DNA from: Flavobacterium hibisci
GTDB taxonomy: Bacteria > Bacteroidota > Bacteroidia > Flavobacteriales > Flavobacteriaceae
Direction of reading: 5' to 3'
Length of the DNA: 64,000 nucleotides
NCBI RefSeq assembly: GCF_020026925.1
Contig: NZ_JAIQDW010000007.1
Location: 62,001 to 126,000 of the forward strand
Within the stretch, counting starts at the first letter, position 1; every line of letters begins with the position of its first letter. Shown here piece after piece: positions 18,437-26,434 of this stretch. The translations under genes were made by a program, and so were the position numbers. The notes beneath the pieces were generated by a model, which ran no database searches, was not told where the DNA came from, and saw nothing but the letters and a program-made list of their open reading frames with translations.

Positions 18437-19183
18437 CTACATATTCTGTGTATAGAAATTATAATCTTTTAAAACAGTGCGGATAAAACCGGCCGGATCT
18501 CCAATCGACTGATTTTTGATTCCGGTAACACTTTCAATTTTATAAACTAATTTATAAATAATCTCATAATCATTTTTGGCTTCAGCCCTCAAAAAAGTTT
18601 CTTTTATGATACGCATGTCATTGTCTGACAATTTAATAACGAGAGGATAGGTTGGCACATAGGTTTCTTCTATTTCTTCTAAAATGGTATGGCTGATATT
18701 AATTTTATTTTTTAGCGTAATTACAGAAGTTCCTGCTACCATATCGCCCAGTCTTTGTCCTTTTTTGCTTGAAACAACCGTAATCAAAGCTATAATTCCG
18801 TTAAAAATTGAAATATCGATCAGTCTAAAAAACCACCTCATCAGATAGTCTCCAAAACCTGCCTGATATCCGTCAATTTTAACCACTTTTATTTTGTTCA
18901 GTTTTTTTCCTATCGTTTGTCCTTCAAAAATGCTTTCAAGAGTAAGGGAATAAATCATAACCGGAAAATAAAACCCTAAAAGAATTGTGCCAACAGACCA
19001 TTGATCTAAATTTTTAAATAAAAGATCCAGATTGAGCCAATTGAAAAAAATCAGGTAAACCACTATGCCATAGGCTATTTTGATAACTAAATCGATAAAA
19101 TAAGAACCAATTCGCTCGCCTGCAGAAGCAGCTATGAAATTTATTTTAACATTTTGTGTTGTGTTTATAGATAATTCTGACAT
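18437..19183 (-). CDS. RDD family membrane protein
   Basis: 248 residues. The N-terminal half has the RDD hallmark: R-I-G-S-Y-F-I-D-L-V near residue 23, a long hydrophobic segment, then G-Q-T-I-G-K-K-L-N-K-I-K-V near residue 88, two further helices and the Q-R-L-G-D-M-V-A-G-T motif near residue 143. The C-terminal 80 residues are soluble and charged. It is divergent from a SpoIIM-like gene by only 20 bp. RDD and SpoIIM-like genes are often paired next to MoxR/DUF58 clusters, so it likely belongs to the cluster to its right. Function not established. Confidence 0.88.
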   Translation of the reverse strand: MSELSINTTQNVKINFIAASAGERIGSYFIDLVIKIAYGIVVYLIFFNWLNLDLLFKNLDQWSVGTILLGFYFPVMIYSLTLESIFEGQTIGKKLNKIKVVKIDGYQAGFGDYLMRWFFRLIDISIFNGIIALITVVSSKKGQRLGDMVAGTSVITLKNKINISHTILEEIEETYVPTYPLVIKLSDNDMRIIKETFLRAEAKNDYEIIYKLVYKIESVTGIKNQSIGDPAGFIRTVLKDYNFYTQNM

Positions 19184-19203
19184 ATTTTATATTTTAGCCT
19201 TCA

Positions 19204-20184
19204 ATGAGAGAAGTTGCATTCATAAAACAAAATAAAGAAAAATGGCTGGAATTTGAACTGGCTATTTTTGGTAAAGCTAAAAAAAATCCTGATGAGTTAG
19301 CTAATTTGTACATTCAAATGATGAATGATCTGTCGTATGCACAAACGTATTATCCAAAAAGTAAAACCGTAATTTACTTAAATCATCTGGCATCACAGAT
19401 TTATCAAAAGATTTACAAAACCAAACGAGCTGAAAAAAACAGATTTTTTGAATTTTTTAAAACTGAAATCCCGCTTCTGGTTTACGATTACAGGAGGTAT
19501 TTGCTATATGCGTTTGTACTCTTTTTTGCGACCGTTGCCATTGGTGTAATTTCAGCCAGGTATGACCATGATTTTGTCCGTTTAATTTTAGGTGATGGTT
19601 ATGTAAACATGACTTTGGACAACATCAAAAAGGGAAATCCAATGGCAGTTTACGGCTCAGGAAGCAACTGGGGAAGTTTTGTTGGGATTACCATGAACAA
19701 CCTTTATGTAGGAGCCAGATGCTATATTTGGGGACTTTTTGGCGGAATTGGCACTTTTTATATTTCCTCTCAAAACGGCATTATGCTGGGCGCATTTCAA
19801 TACTTTTTTTTCGAACAAAATGTATTTTGGAAAAGTGTCCGGGGAATCTGGATTCATGGCGCTATGGAAATTTTTGCCATTGTAATTGAAACTGCTGCCG
19901 GATTCATCTTAGGAGCTTCTATTTTATTCCCTAAAACTTTTTCGAGAGCAAATTCATTTAAAATAGGTTTCAAAAACAGTTTCAAAATCTTTCTCAGTAC
20001 ATTTCCTTTTACCATAAGTGCCGGATTTCTGGAAGGTTTTATAACACGATACTCTATTGATATGCCCAACTGGCTTAGCAGTTTTATCATCCTTTTTACA
20101 TTGGGTATTATCTCTTTTTATTATTTGGTTTATCCTTTTATTGTTCACAAAAAAACACAACAGCTATCAGCCAAATTGAATTAA
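19204..20184 (+). CDS. SpoIIM-like (stage II sporulation protein M/DUF95) membrane protein
   Basis: 326 residues. A soluble N-terminal part of about 100 residues is followed by five or six hydrophobic helices. The conserved N-N-L (M-N-N-L-Y-V-G-A-R), the G-x-x-G-G-I-G-T segment and the I-W-I-H-G-A-M-E-I-F-A-I motif are those of the DUF95 family. The organism does not sporulate; non-sporulating bacteria keep this family beside RDD and MoxR genes. It is the first gene of a rightward operon with DUF4129, DUF4350, MoxR and DUF58. Confidence 0.87.
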   Translation: MREVAFIKQNKEKWLEFELAIFGKAKKNPDELANLYIQMMNDLSYAQTYYPKSKTVIYLNHLASQIYQKIYKTKRAEKNRFFEFFKTEIPLLVYDYRRYLLYAFVLFFATVAIGVISARYDHDFVRLILGDGYVNMTLDNIKKGNPMAVYGSGSNWGSFVGITMNNLYVGARCYIWGLFGGIGTFYISSQNGIMLGAFQYFFFEQNVFWKSVRGIWIHGAMEIFAIVIETAAGFILGASILFPKTFSRANSFKIGFKNSFKIFLSTFPFTISAGFLEGFITRYSIDMPNWLSSFIILFTLGIISFYYLVYPFIVHKKTQQLSAKLN

Positions 20185-20196
20185 CGATATCCAATA

Positions 20197-20970
20197 ATGA
20201 ATAGAATTTTACTTCTTTTATCTTTTCTCTTTTGCTTCAATAATATGAGCGCGCAGGATACTTTGGTTAAAACTGAGCCTCCAAAAGTCGCATCAGTAAA
20301 ATATACTGAGGCTGATATTTATGTCGATTCAGATACTATTGAGTCTAAAACATTTCAGAAAAATTTCAAAAAAAAATATACCGACAGTGATTTTGTTTAC
20401 GAACAAAAAATACCTGAAAAAAATTGGTGGGATCATTTTAAAGAATGGCTGGCAGACGTTCTTAATGGAATTTTTACTTTTAAAAACCCGCAGGCATCAC
20501 TTAATTTTGTAGCAATTTTACTAAAAGTACTGGCCATATTAATTGTCGTTTTTGTAATTTATCTGATTGTAAAGGCTCTGATCGGAAAAGAAGGAAAATG
20601 GATTTTCAGTAAGGAAGCGAAACAAAAAGTAGTTCATTACTCCGATATTGAAAAAAATATCCACCTTCTGGATTTCGAAAAACTCATTAAGGAATCTATT
20701 GAAAAAGGAGAAAAAAGAATTGCCATTCGATACTATTACTTATGGTTGTTAAAAGTAATGGCCAAAAATCGTTACATCGAATGGGATATTGAAAAAACCA
20801 ATTCTGATTATTTACACGAAATTAAAAACCCTGCTCATAAAGACGAATTCACCTATTTGTCATACGTGTATAATTATATTTGGTATGGCGAATTTGAAAT
20901 TGACGAAAGAATGTTCGAAAAAGCAGAAAACCGTTTTAAAAATGCAATAAAAACCTTTAACCATGGGTAA
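20197..20970 (+). CDS. DUF4129 domain membrane protein
   Basis: 257 residues. A signal peptide (cleavage near M-S-A-Q, residue 20) is followed by a periplasmic part with W-W-D-H-F-K-E-W-L, one strong membrane helix near residues 105-130 and a cytoplasmic tail. The tail contains the DUF4129-type stretch Y-Y-L-W-L-L-K-V and later Y-I-W-Y-G-E-F. It is 12 bp downstream of the SpoIIM-like gene, and its end overlaps the DUF4350 gene by 8 bp, so the three are one operon. No enzymatic motif is seen. Role in the MoxR cluster unknown. Confidence 0.82.
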   Translation: MNRILLLLSFLFCFNNMSAQDTLVKTEPPKVASVKYTEADIYVDSDTIESKTFQKNFKKKYTDSDFVYEQKIPEKNWWDHFKEWLADVLNGIFTFKNPQASLNFVAILLKVLAILIVVFVIYLIVKALIGKEGKWIFSKEAKQKVVHYSDIEKNIHLLDFEKLIKESIEKGEKRIAIRYYYLWLLKVMAKNRYIEWDIEKTNSDYLHEIKNPAHKDEFTYLSYVYNYIWYGEFEIDERMFEKAENRFKNAIKTFNHG

Positions 20971-22171
20971 ATCGATTAAAATTTATATCGCTATTCTGGT
21001 TTTGGTTTTTGCCTTAATTTTAATAGCAGGTGGCAATTCTCCTAAAAAAATTGACTGGACTCCGACTTATTCTGTGAATGATAAAATTCCGCTTGGATTG
21101 TATGTTTTCGATAAAGAAATTGACGGTCTTTTAAAAAAACAAAAGATTGAAAGAGTTTCCGCTTTAACTCCTTATGAGTTTCTCGATTCAAAATATGTTC
21201 CGGATACCGTTGTGGGAACGTATAAAATAAAGGGAACTTTTTTTAACATCACAGAATTTGCTGCCATTGATGATCAGTCAATGACGGAACTTTTTTATTT
21301 TGTGTCACATGGAAACAGCGCTTTTCTGAGCATGAAAACGTTCCCACAACCACTTTTAGACAGCTTAAAAATTGACTTCAGAACCGATTTTCAATATTCT
21401 GACAGTACCTCAATTTGGTTGGCTAATAAAAATTTAGGGAACAAAAAGTTTCATTTAACTGAAGGTATGGGTTCCTACTATTTTTCAAAAATTGATACCT
21501 TACAAACCACTGTCTTAGGTTATCAGGCGAATAAGGAAAATCAAAAAAGAATCAATTTTATTAAAGTGCCGTATGTAAATGGCTATTTTTATTTACATAC
21601 TCAGCCTGCCGCTTTTTCTAATTTCCATTTATTAAAAGACGATCATTATCAATATGCTCAAAGTGTCCTTTCTTACGTGCCCAAAGGCGATGTTTTTTGG
21701 TACACAAAAGGTCAAAACAGCGAGTCGATCTCAGGTTCTCCGCTTCGGTACATTTTAAGTCAGCCTGCTTTAAAATGGGCTTTATATTTATCTTTAATCG
21801 GAATATTGATATTTATCCTTTTTAATGCCAAAAGAAAACAAAGGATAGTCCCGATACTAAAACCATTACCAAATTTAACCGTTGATTTTACCAAAACTAT
21901 TGGGAATTTATATTATCAGGAAGGTGATCATGATAACATCATTGATAAAAAAATCATTTATTTTCTGGAAAGGATCCGTAATGAATATTTGATGGATACG
22001 TCAAAATTAGATGATGATTTTATCAAAAAGCTGCATCATAAATCCCGAAAAGATGAAAACGATATCCGGGAGCTTGTATTTTTAATCAATGAACACCGAA
22101 AAAGCTATCACGCAAGCCTTGAAGAAGATTTAATCCGAATCAATAATGCAATAGAAAAAGTTTTACATTAA
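20963..22171 (+). CDS. DUF4350 domain membrane protein
   Basis: 402 residues. An N-terminal membrane helix is followed by an extracytoplasmic domain starting W-T-P-T-Y-S-V-N-D-K-I-P-L-G-L-Y, which has the fold outline of DUF4350 (a GATase-like domain). A second helix lies near residue 275 (Y-L-S-L-I-G-I-L-I-F-I-L-F), with a charged cytoplasmic tail of about 115 residues. The start overlaps the DUF4129 gene by 8 bp. A MoxR ATPase gene follows after 40 bp. No catalytic residue can be assigned with confidence. Confidence 0.78.
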   Translation: MGKSIKIYIAILVLVFALILIAGGNSPKKIDWTPTYSVNDKIPLGLYVFDKEIDGLLKKQKIERVSALTPYEFLDSKYVPDTVVGTYKIKGTFFNITEFAAIDDQSMTELFYFVSHGNSAFLSMKTFPQPLLDSLKIDFRTDFQYSDSTSIWLANKNLGNKKFHLTEGMGSYYFSKIDTLQTTVLGYQANKENQKRINFIKVPYVNGYFYLHTQPAAFSNFHLLKDDHYQYAQSVLSYVPKGDVFWYTKGQNSESISGSPLRYILSQPALKWALYLSLIGILIFILFNAKRKQRIVPILKPLPNLTVDFTKTIGNLYYQEGDHDNIIDKKIIYFLERIRNEYLMDTSKLDDDFIKKLHHKSRKDENDIRELVFLINEHRKSYHASLEEDLIRINNAIEKVLH

Positions 22172-22211
22172 TATTTTTAACTGAAATTCATCAAAAGAAA
22201 ACATACCAAAC

Positions 22212-23225
22212 ATGGACGATATCAATACAACAGAAACAGAAATCACAAACGAAAATGTGAATTTTGAAACAAGACTAAACTTAGCGCCTCTTTTAGATCA
22301 TGTTAACAGCATCAAAAGAGAAATCGAAACTGTAATTGTTGGCCAGCACAAAATGATCGATCAATTACTGGTTGCTATTTTATCGAACGGACACGTTTTA
22401 CTGGAAGGTGTTCCCGGAGTTGCCAAAACTATTACAGCCAAATTATTATCGAAAACACTAAATATTGGCTTTAGCCGAATTCAGTTTACACCGGATTTAA
22501 TGCCTTCAGATATTTTAGGTACTTCTATTTTTAATTTGAAAAGTTCCGAATTTGAATTTAAGCAAGGGCCTATTTTTTCTAATCTGATTTTAATTGACGA
22601 GATCAATCGTGCACCTGCCAAAACTCAGGCCGCCCTTTTTGAAGTAATGGAAGAACGCCAGATTACTATTGATGGTTCAGCCTATCAGCTTGAAGCGCCT
22701 TTTTTGGTTATTGCTACACAGAACCCAATTGAACAGGAAGGAACTTATCGTTTGCCTGAAGCACAATTGGACCGTTTTTTATTCAAAATTTCGATTGATT
22801 ACCCAAAACTTGACGAAGAAATCCTGATCATTCAGAGAGAACATCTTTTACAGGATCATGGAAAATTAGAAGCGATTAAAACTATTCTTTCTGCGGAAGA
22901 AATAAAAGGATATCAGGCGCTGATCAAACAAATCAGGGTAGAACAAAATTTACTGGAATACATTGCAAGGATTGTAGTGAATACACGTGAAAATGCCTTT
23001 TTATATTTAGGAGCTTCACCTCGTGCATCAATCGCGATTTTAAATGCGGCCAAAGGTTTTGCTGCTATTCGCGGACGCGATTTTGTAACTCCGGAAGATA
23101 TTAAAGAAGCTGCTGTTCCGGTTTTACAGCATCGTGTCATTGTGGCTCCCGAGCGTGAAATGGAAGGAATTACAAGTGCTGAAATCATCAAACAGATCAT
23201 TGAAACAGTTGAAATTCCGCGATAA
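22212..23225 (+). CDS. MoxR family AAA+ ATPase
   Basis: 337 residues. Walker A is G-V-P-G-V-A-K-T (near residue 67), Walker B L-I-L-I-D-E-I-N-R-A, then the sensor-1 segment A-T-Q-N-P-I-E-Q-E-G-T-Y and R-L-P-E-A-Q-L-D-R-F, all diagnostic of MoxR proteins. MoxR ATPases act as chaperones that activate or assemble protein complexes, usually with a DUF58 or von Willebrand A partner, and a DUF58 gene follows. Cytoplasmic. An inverted-repeat element separates it from DUF58 but both are on the same strand. Confidence 0.93.
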   Translation: MDDINTTETEITNENVNFETRLNLAPLLDHVNSIKREIETVIVGQHKMIDQLLVAILSNGHVLLEGVPGVAKTITAKLLSKTLNIGFSRIQFTPDLMPSDILGTSIFNLKSSEFEFKQGPIFSNLILIDEINRAPAKTQAALFEVMEERQITIDGSAYQLEAPFLVIATQNPIEQEGTYRLPEAQLDRFLFKISIDYPKLDEEILIIQREHLLQDHGKLEAIKTILSAEEIKGYQALIKQIRVEQNLLEYIARIVVNTRENAFLYLGASPRASIAILNAAKGFAAIRGRDFVTPEDIKEAAVPVLQHRVIVAPEREMEGITSAEIIKQIIETVEIPR

Positions 23226-23231
23226 CTTGTA

Positions 23232-23314
23232 TTCCTGCAAGGTTTTTAAAACCTTGTAGGTATCTTAATTCTATAATTTTTAAACTACAAGGTCAGGAAA
23301 AAACCTTGCAGGAA
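23232..23314. repeat. Nested inverted-repeat element between moxR-like and DUF58 genes
   Basis: The outer arms TTCCTGCAAGGTTTTT (23232-23247) and AAAAACCTTGCAGGAA (23299-23314) are perfect 16-bp complements. Inside them ACCTTGTAG and CTACAAGGT form a second perfect pair. The AAGGTTTT/AAAACCTT theme resembles dispersed palindromic repeats of Bacteroidota. Confidence 0.8.
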
Positions 23315-23347
23315 AACATGAGACTTTAAACCTGAAACAATAAAAAA

Positions 23348-24679
23348 GTGAAATTCATAAAAAGCCTATACCTTAACAACTTCTTTTTCTATGTCCTTTT
23401 AGGTATCATAGGACTATTCGTGTGCGCTTTTATTTTTCCGGTTATATACAACGGAATCTGGTTTCTTGTCCTGATTTTAATTACTTTTCTGGTACTCGAT
23501 GTTCTGCTTTTGTATGTAGCACGAACCGGAATTGAAGCTTCAAGGGAAATGCCTGAAAAGCTTTCGAATGGTGATTTGAATCCCGTAAATATTTCGGTCC
23601 AAAACCATTATACTTTTCCCGTTTCAATCAAAATCATTGATGAAATTCCGTTTCAGTTTCAGGTACGTGATTTTAAAATACTGAGAACTATTAAAGCATC
23701 AGCACAGGATAAAGTTTCATACGATTTGCGCCCAACAGAACGAGGGGAATATTATTTTGGAAATTTAAACATTTACGTTTCTTCTCCTTTGAAATTAATT
23801 TCCAGAAGATTTACTTTCGATAAAGACAAGATGGTTCCAACTTATCCATCCTATATTCAGCTTAGAAAATACGATTTATTGGCTTTTTCAAATAATTTGT
23901 TCCAATACGGAATAAAGAAAATCCGCCGTATTGGGCACACAATGGAGTTTGAGCAAATCAAAGAATATGTTCAGGGCGATGATCTAAGGACTTTAAACTG
24001 GAAAGCTACTGCCAAGAAAAACAGCCTGATGGTCAACCAGTTTCAGGACGAAAAATCACAATCGGTTTATTTAGCGATTGATAAAGGCCGTGTAATGCAA
24101 ATGCCTTTTAACGGATTAAGCTTACTGGATTATGCTATTAATTCGACTCTGGTTTTGGCTAATGTGATTCTGAAAAAGCAGGACAAAGCCGGAATTTTTG
24201 CTTTTTCCAAAAAAGTAGAAAACAGAGTTTTTGCCGAAAAAAGAGGTTCGCAGATGCAAAAAATACTGGAAACCTTATACAACATCAAAACAGATTTCTT
24301 TGAAAGCGATTACAGCCGTTTGTATGTAGATGTCAAGAAAAATATCAACCAGCGAAGTCTGATTATTTTGTACACCAATTTCGAAACCATGGACGGGCTA
24401 AACCGCCAATTGCCTTATTTGAAAGGAATTGCAAAAAATCATTTATTGGTTGTCGTATTCTTCAGCAATACCGAACTCAACGAAATTATCAATAAAAAAA
24501 CCGATACGATTCAGGAAGTTTATGACAAAGTAATTGCCGAAAAATTCATGTTCGAAAAACGTTTGATTGCTAATGAACTGAAGAAATACGGAATCCATTC
24601 GGTTCTGACACAGCCTGAAAATCTGACTTTGGATGCGATTAATAAGTATCTGGAGATTAAGTCTAGGGGAATTTTATAA
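23348..24679 (+). CDS. DUF58 domain protein, partner of MoxR
   Basis: 443 residues with a GTG start; the next candidate start codon would remove the first membrane helix. Two N-terminal membrane helices are followed by a beta-rich region and the DUF58 signature: Y-V-Q-G-D-D-L-R-T-L-N-W-K-A-T-A-K near residue 205, then N-Q-F-Q-D-E-K and V-Y-L-A-I-D. The C-terminal part resembles a von Willebrand A fold (L-A-I-D-K-G as a degenerate metal site). DUF58 proteins are typically cotranscribed with MoxR ATPases. It probably ends the operon that starts at 19204. Confidence 0.87.
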   Translation: MKFIKSLYLNNFFFYVLLGIIGLFVCAFIFPVIYNGIWFLVLILITFLVLDVLLLYVARTGIEASREMPEKLSNGDLNPVNISVQNHYTFPVSIKIIDEIPFQFQVRDFKILRTIKASAQDKVSYDLRPTERGEYYFGNLNIYVSSPLKLISRRFTFDKDKMVPTYPSYIQLRKYDLLAFSNNLFQYGIKKIRRIGHTMEFEQIKEYVQGDDLRTLNWKATAKKNSLMVNQFQDEKSQSVYLAIDKGRVMQMPFNGLSLLDYAINSTLVLANVILKKQDKAGIFAFSKKVENRVFAEKRGSQMQKILETLYNIKTDFFESDYSRLYVDVKKNINQRSLIILYTNFETMDGLNRQLPYLKGIAKNHLLVVVFFSNTELNEIINKKTDTIQEVYDKVIAEKFMFEKRLIANELKKYGIHSVLTQPENLTLDAINKYLEIKSRGIL

Positions 24680-24711
24680 ACTTTTATTCACTAAATACTA
24701 TTTATTCTTAA

Positions 24712-25293
24712 ATGGAAAAATTAACTATTGATCAATGGATTAATTTGGTTATTGCAGGATCAACCCTATTAACTCTAATTTGCACATTTTTTATAATACG
24801 CGAATCAATACAAATGAGAAAAATGTATATAACTCCTGATATAAGTATGTTTTTACATTTTGGTGAAGCTAGTCCAACATTAATGTTTTTAACAATTGAA
24901 AATATCGGATTAGGCACAGCTTGTAATGTTAAATTTAAAATAATAAATGATTATAATTTTTACAAAACGAATAATGATAATTTGATTAGTCATGGAATTT
25001 TTGAGGAAGGAATCTCAAATTTTTATCCTAGACAAAAATTCCGATATTTTATAGACTCTTTATCTGAAAATTTTAATGAAAAATCGAAAGAAAACTTTAG
25101 TATTGAAGTTTCATACAGTGATGTTACAAATAAATTTTACAGAAAAACATATGATTTAAAAATTAAGGAATTTTTAGGAGGTACTAACCACAATCCTCCA
25201 GAAACTTATATAGGCAGAATATCATATGAATTAGAAGAAATAAAAAAACTATATAAGAAAGATTTAGAGTTAAAAGAAAAAGAAAAATCTTAA
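24712..25293 (+). CDS. Hypothetical single-helix membrane protein
   Basis: 193 residues, not recognised. One clear membrane helix lies near residues 10-29 (L-V-I-A-G-S-T-L-L-T-L-I-C-T-F-F). The remainder is soluble with a predicted beta-rich core (F-L-T-I-E-N-I-G-L-G-T-A-C-N-V-K-F-K-I), similar in outline to small Ig-like membrane-tethered domains, and the C-terminus is strongly charged (E-L-K-E-K-E-K-S). The composition is more Asn/Lys/Ile-rich than its neighbours. It is 32 bp behind DUF58 but may not belong functionally. Confidence 0.65.
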   Translation: MEKLTIDQWINLVIAGSTLLTLICTFFIIRESIQMRKMYITPDISMFLHFGEASPTLMFLTIENIGLGTACNVKFKIINDYNFYKTNNDNLISHGIFEEGISNFYPRQKFRYFIDSLSENFNEKSKENFSIEVSYSDVTNKFYRKTYDLKIKEFLGGTNHNPPETYIGRISYELEEIKKLYKKDLELKEKEKS

Positions 25294-25380
25294 AATCCTT
25301 TTGCGCCAGGTCTTTGAAATTTTGCCACTTTCAAAAAAATCTCAGTACCTTAGCGCCTCAGAAACTCAGTCGCTCAAACA

Positions 25381-26169
25381 ATGAAACAAATTACTTCAGT
25401 CCAAAATCCGTTTATAAAATCGCTTGTTTTATTGCAGGAAAAAGCAAAAGCCCGCAAACAAACCGGAACATTTTTGATTGAAGGATTACGCGAAATTTCA
25501 TTAGCTCAAAAAGGTGGTTACGAAATAGAAACCATTTTATTTTTACCGGAACTGGTTACTGAAAATCAAATTAGTAAACTGGTTTCATCATCAGTTCAAT
25601 TAATTGAAATCAACAAAGAAGTTTATCAAAAACTGGCTTATCGAGACACTACAGAAGGAATTCTGGCTGTAGCCAAAACCAAATCACTGCAATTATCCGA
25701 TTTAAAGTTATCCGAAAACCCATTAATTCTGGTAGCCGAAGCTCCCGAAAAGCCAGGGAATATTGGTGCCCTTTTGCGTACTGCTGATGCTGCCAATCTG
25801 GATGCTGTTTTAATTGCCAATCCAAAAAGTGATTTATACAATCCGAATATTGTTCGTTCCAGTGTTGGCTGTTTGTTTACCAATCAGATTGCAACCGGAA
25901 CTACCGCTGAAATCATTACTTTTTTGAAAGAGAAAAAAATTAATTTTTATTGCGCCACATTACAAAATTCAACCTCCTATCATACCCAGAATTTCACCAC
26001 TCCAACCGCTTTGGTTGTAGGTACAGAAGCTACAGGACTAACTCAGGAATGGCGCGATGCTGCAACTCAAAATATTATTATCCCGATGCAGGGCGAAATT
26101 GACAGCATGAATGTTTCAGTCGCTGCTGCTATTTTAATTTTTGAAGCTAAAAGACAAAGAGGGTTTTAG
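25381..26169 (+). CDS. SpoU/TrmH family RNA 2'-O-methyltransferase
   Basis: 262 residues. The N-terminal substrate-binding domain begins K-Q-I-T-S-x-Q-N-P-x-I-K. The C-terminal SPOUT domain carries the three motifs: E-K-P-G-N-I-G-A-L-L-R-T-A-D-A, V-V-G-T-E-A-T-G-L, and I-P-M-Q-G-E-I-D-S-M-N-V-S-V-A-A-A. It should methylate a ribose 2'-OH in rRNA using S-adenosylmethionine; whether it is an RlmB- or TsnR-like enzyme cannot be told. The 87 bp upstream contains a low-complexity C-T-C-A-G-type stretch common in flavobacterial intergenic DNA. Confidence 0.9.
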   Translation: MKQITSVQNPFIKSLVLLQEKAKARKQTGTFLIEGLREISLAQKGGYEIETILFLPELVTENQISKLVSSSVQLIEINKEVYQKLAYRDTTEGILAVAKTKSLQLSDLKLSENPLILVAEAPEKPGNIGALLRTADAANLDAVLIANPKSDLYNPNIVRSSVGCLFTNQIATGTTAEIITFLKEKKINFYCATLQNSTSYHTQNFTTPTALVVGTEATGLTQEWRDAATQNIIIPMQGEIDSMNVSVAAAILIFEAKRQRGF

Positions 26170-26221
26170 GTTGTGGTTGAAATTTAAGATTACATTGTAT
26201 TACCTTATAAAAACCAATTCC

Positions 26222-26301
26222 CTAGCCCCGATAGCAATGAAAATCCTTTTTTGGCGGGGTTCGCCAAAAAAGATTGTAATGAATAGCGGGAATAGCTCCT
26301 T
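26222..26301. repeat. Hairpin-forming dispersed repeat, copy 1
   Basis: An 80-bp palindromic element. The core CTTTTTTGGCG (26246-26256) and CGCCAAAAAAG (26262-26272) pair perfectly around GGGTT. The ends AGCCCCGATAG and ATAGCGGGAATAGCT are imperfect complements. A diverged second copy is at 34615-34700. It fills most of the 265-bp gap before the rel gene. Confidence 0.75.
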
Positions 26302-26434
26302 ATAATTTCAAAACAATTAGACTTTATCGCAAAAAGAGCGTTAAATTTCAACAATCTTAAACCCAAAATCAGCAACCCATTCCCTTGCGTATATTTAAAC
26401 AAATTCATATTTTTAAGGATTGAACCATGCCGTT

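Noticed and set aside
19204..20184. Sporulation gene
   Set aside because: SpoIIM-like proteins are widespread in non-sporulating bacteria; nothing else here points to sporulation.
26420..26434. TTG start that lengthens the RelA/SpoT protein by five residues
   Set aside because: The ATG at 26435 gives the conserved start of the family.
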